Assembly: GCA_038205805.1 (NCBI GenBank)
Contig: JBBRBO010000006.1
Coordinates: 21,613 to 85,612, forward strand
Length of the DNA stretch: 64,000 nucleotides
Direction of reading: 5' to 3'
From: JBBSBY01 sp038205805
Lineage (GTDB): Bacteria; Desulfobacterota; Desulfomonilia; Desulfomonilales; Desulfomonilaceae
Shown here piece by piece: positions 60,785 through 64,000 of the stretch. Position 1 is the first letter of the stretch, and each line of letters begins with the position of its first letter. The position numbers were made by a program, and so were the translations under genes. The notes beneath the pieces were generated by a model. The model saw nothing but the letters and a program-made list of their open reading frames with translations, was not told where the DNA came from and ran no database searches.

Positions 60785-62887
60785 TCAGCGGAGCTTGAGC
60801 ACGGTAACACTCCCCTGCTCCACAACGGGTTGCGTCATAGCCTTCAGCGTGGGCGACGGCTTATCTCCGTGTTCCAGCACAATATACCGAATACGGTTCT
60901 TTCGCAAAAAAGTCCGAGCCCATTCTTGAGGATCGCCGGTTTTGCGCAATGCGGCGAGTTCATCCTCGATGGCGAAATCCACGAAATACTCACGATTGAC
61001 CCAAGACCACTCCTTGCCCAGGCCGAAGAACCGGAGCCCCTTGGCCTCGAGACCCGACTGAGCCGAAAAGGGGCGGGCTTTCTCTTTGCGTTTGTCGATC
61101 TCTAAGAATGTGGGTCGTTTCATGTATTGCCGGGATTGGACGCTTGGGATCACCATTGTCTCATAAAAATACTCGACGTTTGCAAAGCGTTGCGGGTAAT
61201 CCGGTTCCATTCCCACGGCCTTTTGCATAAATTCTTCGTTGTACATTTGGCGTCCGCTCATGGCTGACCGAACGAATGCCGTCACCGGATGATTGTCACT
61301 TTTTTTGAGTATGGGCGTCTCGTAATGTTTGGCAAAGAGCGTGACACCTTCGGGTAAGGCCCCAAGCTTCGTGTACGCCCGAGCCATGTCTTCGGTGATT
61401 ACCGTCCGGAAGGGTCGTGCAGCGGCCTGCGGGGTCATAGCCGTGAAAATGGCGTAACCCGGCGCCCACACCAATGTCCGTACGGCCGATACAAACACGA
61501 CCGCCATCATGAGCGCCGTAAGCGCTCGGCGAAAGAGTGGACGCAGCTCCGCAGTGTAGGCGCTCCACCAGTTCCATACTACCACGGCGCCGAAGAAGGC
61601 CGATCCCCGCATGAATTGCTCGGCATTGCGCTCCGTGACCTCGGTGAGAAAGGTGAACCCCAGCAGTCCCGAGAGGGCCACGGCGCTCACAGCCATCATG
61701 GCCGTTGACCAAGGCGCCTTGGAAAAAAAGCTCAGAAACACCGTAACGGCCCACACAGGCGCGAAAACCGCAAACGAGATGACCTGAAGCCAATCCAACG
61801 ACGTCATGGCGGAACGGCCGTCATGCAGTACCCTATAGATATAGTTCGGGAAGATCATCCAGTGGTTGTGTAAATGGGCTCCAGAGAGAAACAGCGCATA
61901 TAAAGCGGCCAGCGTGACCGAGAGGGCGCCGGTCATGACAAGCGCCTCCCAATAGCGCCGATCCCGCACGTAAAAGAGAAATATCCCGCCCAAAAGAATC
62001 AGAAAGAAGCTGGCTTTCACCAGGATCAGCAGGGCGCCTGTCACATAAAGCTTCGTCTTTTCACCCGTGATAAGATAGTGGCTCGCAATGATAAGAACAA
62101 GCATCCCCACATAGTAGGATGTATCAAACTGCTGGGTAACATTTGTGAAGTTCACCACTAGATTCAAGGGGCCGCCGTTCCAGGGACAAAAGAACACCAC
62201 CAGGATAGGGATGCGAATGTCCTTGTGACGCTTGAAGAACGCAGTAAGGATAACCGCCGCCATGACGGCCAGAAACGCCGGCGCAAGGAAATACACCCCT
62301 TCGAGCAAAGAAGCGTCCAGAAGCTCACTGAAGAGCACGGGCAGGCGAGTGGTCAAGAAGTGAAAGCGAATACCCTTCCCCGCATAGGATAAATCCGGCG
62401 GATGGAGCATGGATAGGCCGTACGAGTGCCCGATAGATAGCTCGTAGAGCGGATGAAAGATGTCATGGGTGATAAACTTGCCGTTGGCCATGAATCCCAA
62501 CAACGGGACCATGGAGAACCAAATCAGCCATGCGACGCCGTCCCACTGCGGTGTTTCAGCCCCGCCGACGCTGAACTTCGGTTGGAATTCATTGCCGCGG
62601 AGCAGACCGCCCATGGCCACACCTATGGCGAACACCAAAGACAAACCCATCGCCGGCTGCGGTAGGAACGACGCAACCATGACAAGACACAGCGTGACCA
62701 GCGCCGCATCGAGAGAATCGTTCAGCAGCGCCCGCAATCCCGCCCACATTACCCACGTCGTGAACATGAGGACGACGGCCTTCATAGTGGCCCAGGGGCC
62801 ATGAGTGAGCGCCCCTACCCCGACGAAGATGACCGCGGTCACGAAGAGCAGACCCAAGCGCACAATGTGTTTACCCGCAGACGGCAT
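60785..62887 (-). CDS. Large polytopic membrane protein, GT-C-like
   Basis: 700 residues with about 12 hydrophobic helices across residues 8-470, then a soluble C-terminal domain of about 220 residues. 'YELSIGHSYGLSMLHPPDL' in an early periplasmic loop and the layout (multi-TM, then a soluble domain after the last helix) resemble GT-C glycosyltransferases or YfhO-type proteins of envelope polysaccharide synthesis. A clear Asp-Glu/Asp-Asp catalytic motif in the first loop is not obvious ('FITHDIFHPLYE' is the nearest). Function therefore is not assigned. The C-terminal 'NRIRYIVLEHGDKP' is conserved-looking. It stands alone, 10 bp from repeat B4. Confidence 0.8.
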   Translation of the reverse strand: MPSAGKHIVRLGLLFVTAVIFVGVGALTHGPWATMKAVVLMFTTWVMWAGLRALLNDSLDAALVTLCLVMVASFLPQPAMGLSLVFAIGVAMGGLLRGNEFQPKFSVGGAETPQWDGVAWLIWFSMVPLLGFMANGKFITHDIFHPLYELSIGHSYGLSMLHPPDLSYAGKGIRFHFLTTRLPVLFSELLDASLLEGVYFLAPAFLAVMAAVILTAFFKRHKDIRIPILVVFFCPWNGGPLNLVVNFTNVTQQFDTSYYVGMLVLIIASHYLITGEKTKLYVTGALLILVKASFFLILLGGIFLFYVRDRRYWEALVMTGALSVTLAALYALFLSGAHLHNHWMIFPNYIYRVLHDGRSAMTSLDWLQVISFAVFAPVWAVTVFLSFFSKAPWSTAMMAVSAVALSGLLGFTFLTEVTERNAEQFMRGSAFFGAVVVWNWWSAYTAELRPLFRRALTALMMAVVFVSAVRTLVWAPGYAIFTAMTPQAAARPFRTVITEDMARAYTKLGALPEGVTLFAKHYETPILKKSDNHPVTAFVRSAMSGRQMYNEEFMQKAVGMEPDYPQRFANVEYFYETMVIPSVQSRQYMKRPTFLEIDKRKEKARPFSAQSGLEAKGLRFFGLGKEWSWVNREYFVDFAIEDELAALRKTGDPQEWARTFLRKNRIRYIVLEHGDKPSPTLKAMTQPVVEQGSVTVLKLR

Positions 62888-63859
62888 ACCGGTGAGTATC
62901 CTTGTGCTGAGGTGTGAGAATGCGTAAGGAAAGCCTACCGGAGCGGAGACCTGCTCTATACGGTATTTTCCCCTACGTGCGTGTTCGCCGAGATCGGCTT
63001 ACAGCGCGCCATCCTCATTATACGTAGTATCACGCAAAATGGTATCGCCGCCGCTCGCTGGAACAAAACACCCAATGATGGGGAAATCTTAGTCGCGGCT
63101 TGGTCTAATGTTAGCAGACAAACGCGATTATAGCGCGGGCTATTGTCACCCATATTTGTAGAGACGAAGGGCATATTTTACACAAGCTGCTTCAAATCGG
63201 CTTGTAAAGGGGTTTTTCTTTTTTGACTTGACAAGGCTATAATTTTATGTGAACCTGTAAGTAGTAGGAAAACTACACTCCATCACAATTCCACACTACA
63301 CCATTTTGGGTCAACAGCGCGTCTCAACGCCTTAAACGGCCTTACCCTAAAGGTCGCAACCGTTCACCACGAACGGCTTACCCATTGGAATCACTATGGG
63401 TATATCAGAAGGGACGATCCTCCCTTCCGGCATTCAACCATCGCAAAGCGCAATCAGTAATAGTGGGGCGCGCTCCTTCTTGAAACAAAGGCCGGCGCCG
63501 GCAGCCTTATGAATGGCCTGCAGGAAAAAACTTTACTTCATACAAAATATTTTGCGACAAATTGTCCTGATTTGACACACCCATTGCGTACAATGAACAG
63601 GGACAAACCTGTCCATACAGGGGAGCGCCGTTGGGAATAACCGTGATGCGGTTTGGAGGCGGGCTAATCTGCTCCTACGTCCATCAGCCGCAGAGTCACT
63701 TTGACCCCCTGAGCCGTTATGCGCATGGATGAAAGGCTCTCCCTCGCGACTGTTGGAACCCCAGGAGTCTTGACGATGCGCGCTTTCACGGGTCCACACT
63801 GAAAACAAACGGCCTTGGGACATTATTTTCTTGCCCGTGAGGTGAGCTGAGCGTAGTTT
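62888..63859. other. About 970-bp gene-poor region
   Basis: It holds a TATAAT-like box at 63238-63243 with a poor -35, a small hairpin (CCGTTC-ACCAC-GAACGG near 63360), and a weak 41-codon minus ORF (63664-63789, see findings). Otherwise no feature. Confidence 0.4.
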
Positions 63860-64000
63860 ATACCGATGTGCTTTCAAAAAAGTAAGATCGGCGGATCTTT
63901 TTTTGCAAAGCAGGTTTTTCCAACCTCTTTCTAAGACATTTGTGATAGTCGCCGAAAGCGGCATTTTCTCCTTGAGAAAAGCCGCTTTCGGCAATTGCAA
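63860..64000 (-). repeat. Dispersed repeat, subfamily B, copy B5 (runs off the window)
   Basis: Begins ATACCGATGTGC and follows subfamily B through AAGTAAGATCGGCGGA to the CCGAAAGCGGC..GCCGCTTTCGG hairpin, whose arms are fully complementary here. The remaining third lies beyond 64000. Confidence 0.92.

Noticed and set aside
63215..63243. Sigma-70 promoter at the TATAAT near 63238
   Set aside because: The TTGAC boxes nearby are only 4-9 bp from it. The correctly spaced -35 would be TTTCTT, and no gene follows.
63690..63850. 6S RNA (ssrS) suggested by CCCCTGAGCCGTTAT on the plus strand
   Set aside because: The closing stem cannot be built: the sequence before the box (CAGAGTCACTTTGA) has no complement within 200 nt downstream, and the 3' bubble strand is not recognisable.
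63533..64000. 155-codon minus-strand open frame at the window end
   Set aside because: Its first third is the dispersed repeat and the rest looks random. A shorter frame in the same region is reported instead as a low-interest finding.

Overview
The window looks like chromosome from a Gram-negative, non-phototrophic bacterium, most likely a deltaproteobacterium (Desulfobacterota). The Gram-negative call rests on hldE (LPS heptose), RND efflux, lipobox proteins, an outer-membrane-barrel-like protein and glnE. The deltaproteobacterial call rests on the arg-lys gene order (argB-argD-argF-argG-argH-lipoprotein-lysA-dapA-dapB), the etfBA pair, and the REC/PAS/kinase and NtrC-type regulators. The genus cannot be fixed from the sequence alone.

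Layout. 1-6.2 kb: etfBA, then minus-strand envelope genes (Spy/ZraP-like metal protein, an unknown, a TPR protein, an Ig-like secreted protein). 6.4-12.9 kb: a plus-strand purine/methylthioadenosine block (PNP-family phosphorylase, mtaD, purM) followed by glnE. 12.9-17.7 kb: pgsA, a lytic transglycosylase, a YHS protein coupled to a REC-PAS-kinase, and folK. 17.7-28.7 kb: the lysine and arginine biosynthesis cluster, all on the minus strand. 29-38.6 kb: a barrel-like protein, methyltransferase plus UbiA prenyltransferase, a cytochrome b5/DUF2231 protein, dnaX with the SRP RNA upstream of it, and a two-TM protein with a long disordered tail. 38.7-50.7 kb: a 20-residue orphan peptide gene with its own promoter and terminator, hldE, an FGE-like/PDZ protein, a Ser-rich repeat protein, a lipoprotein, an RND efflux pair and a small charged protein. 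51-56.2 kb: a TrxR-like flavoprotein, an exported class I glutamine amidotransferase, a hotdog thioesterase and a sigma-54 activator. 56.4-58.5 kb: three tRNAs mixed with broken recombinase and transposase genes (an old integration hot spot). 59-62.9 kb: an ECF sigma / anti-sigma / metal-sensor cassette and a large polytopic membrane protein.

The most distinctive feature is a dispersed, non-coding repeat of about 223 bp in two subfamilies (A and B). Thirteen copies lie in the window, all between genes. They have terminal inverted repeats, two internal hairpins, and compensatory base changes between the subfamilies in the second hairpin. One copy supplies the start codon of glnE, one splits argB from argD, and one is a 93-bp internally deleted form. 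They behave like MITEs but carry conserved RNA/DNA structure. A second, shorter two-hairpin REP-like family is also present.

Most of the rest is housekeeping. Items worth a second look are the repeat families, the 20-aa peptide gene, the PASSSSSGY repeat protein, the periplasmic glutamine amidotransferase, the LptM-like/FN3 lipoprotein beside lysA, and the YHS-kinase pair.
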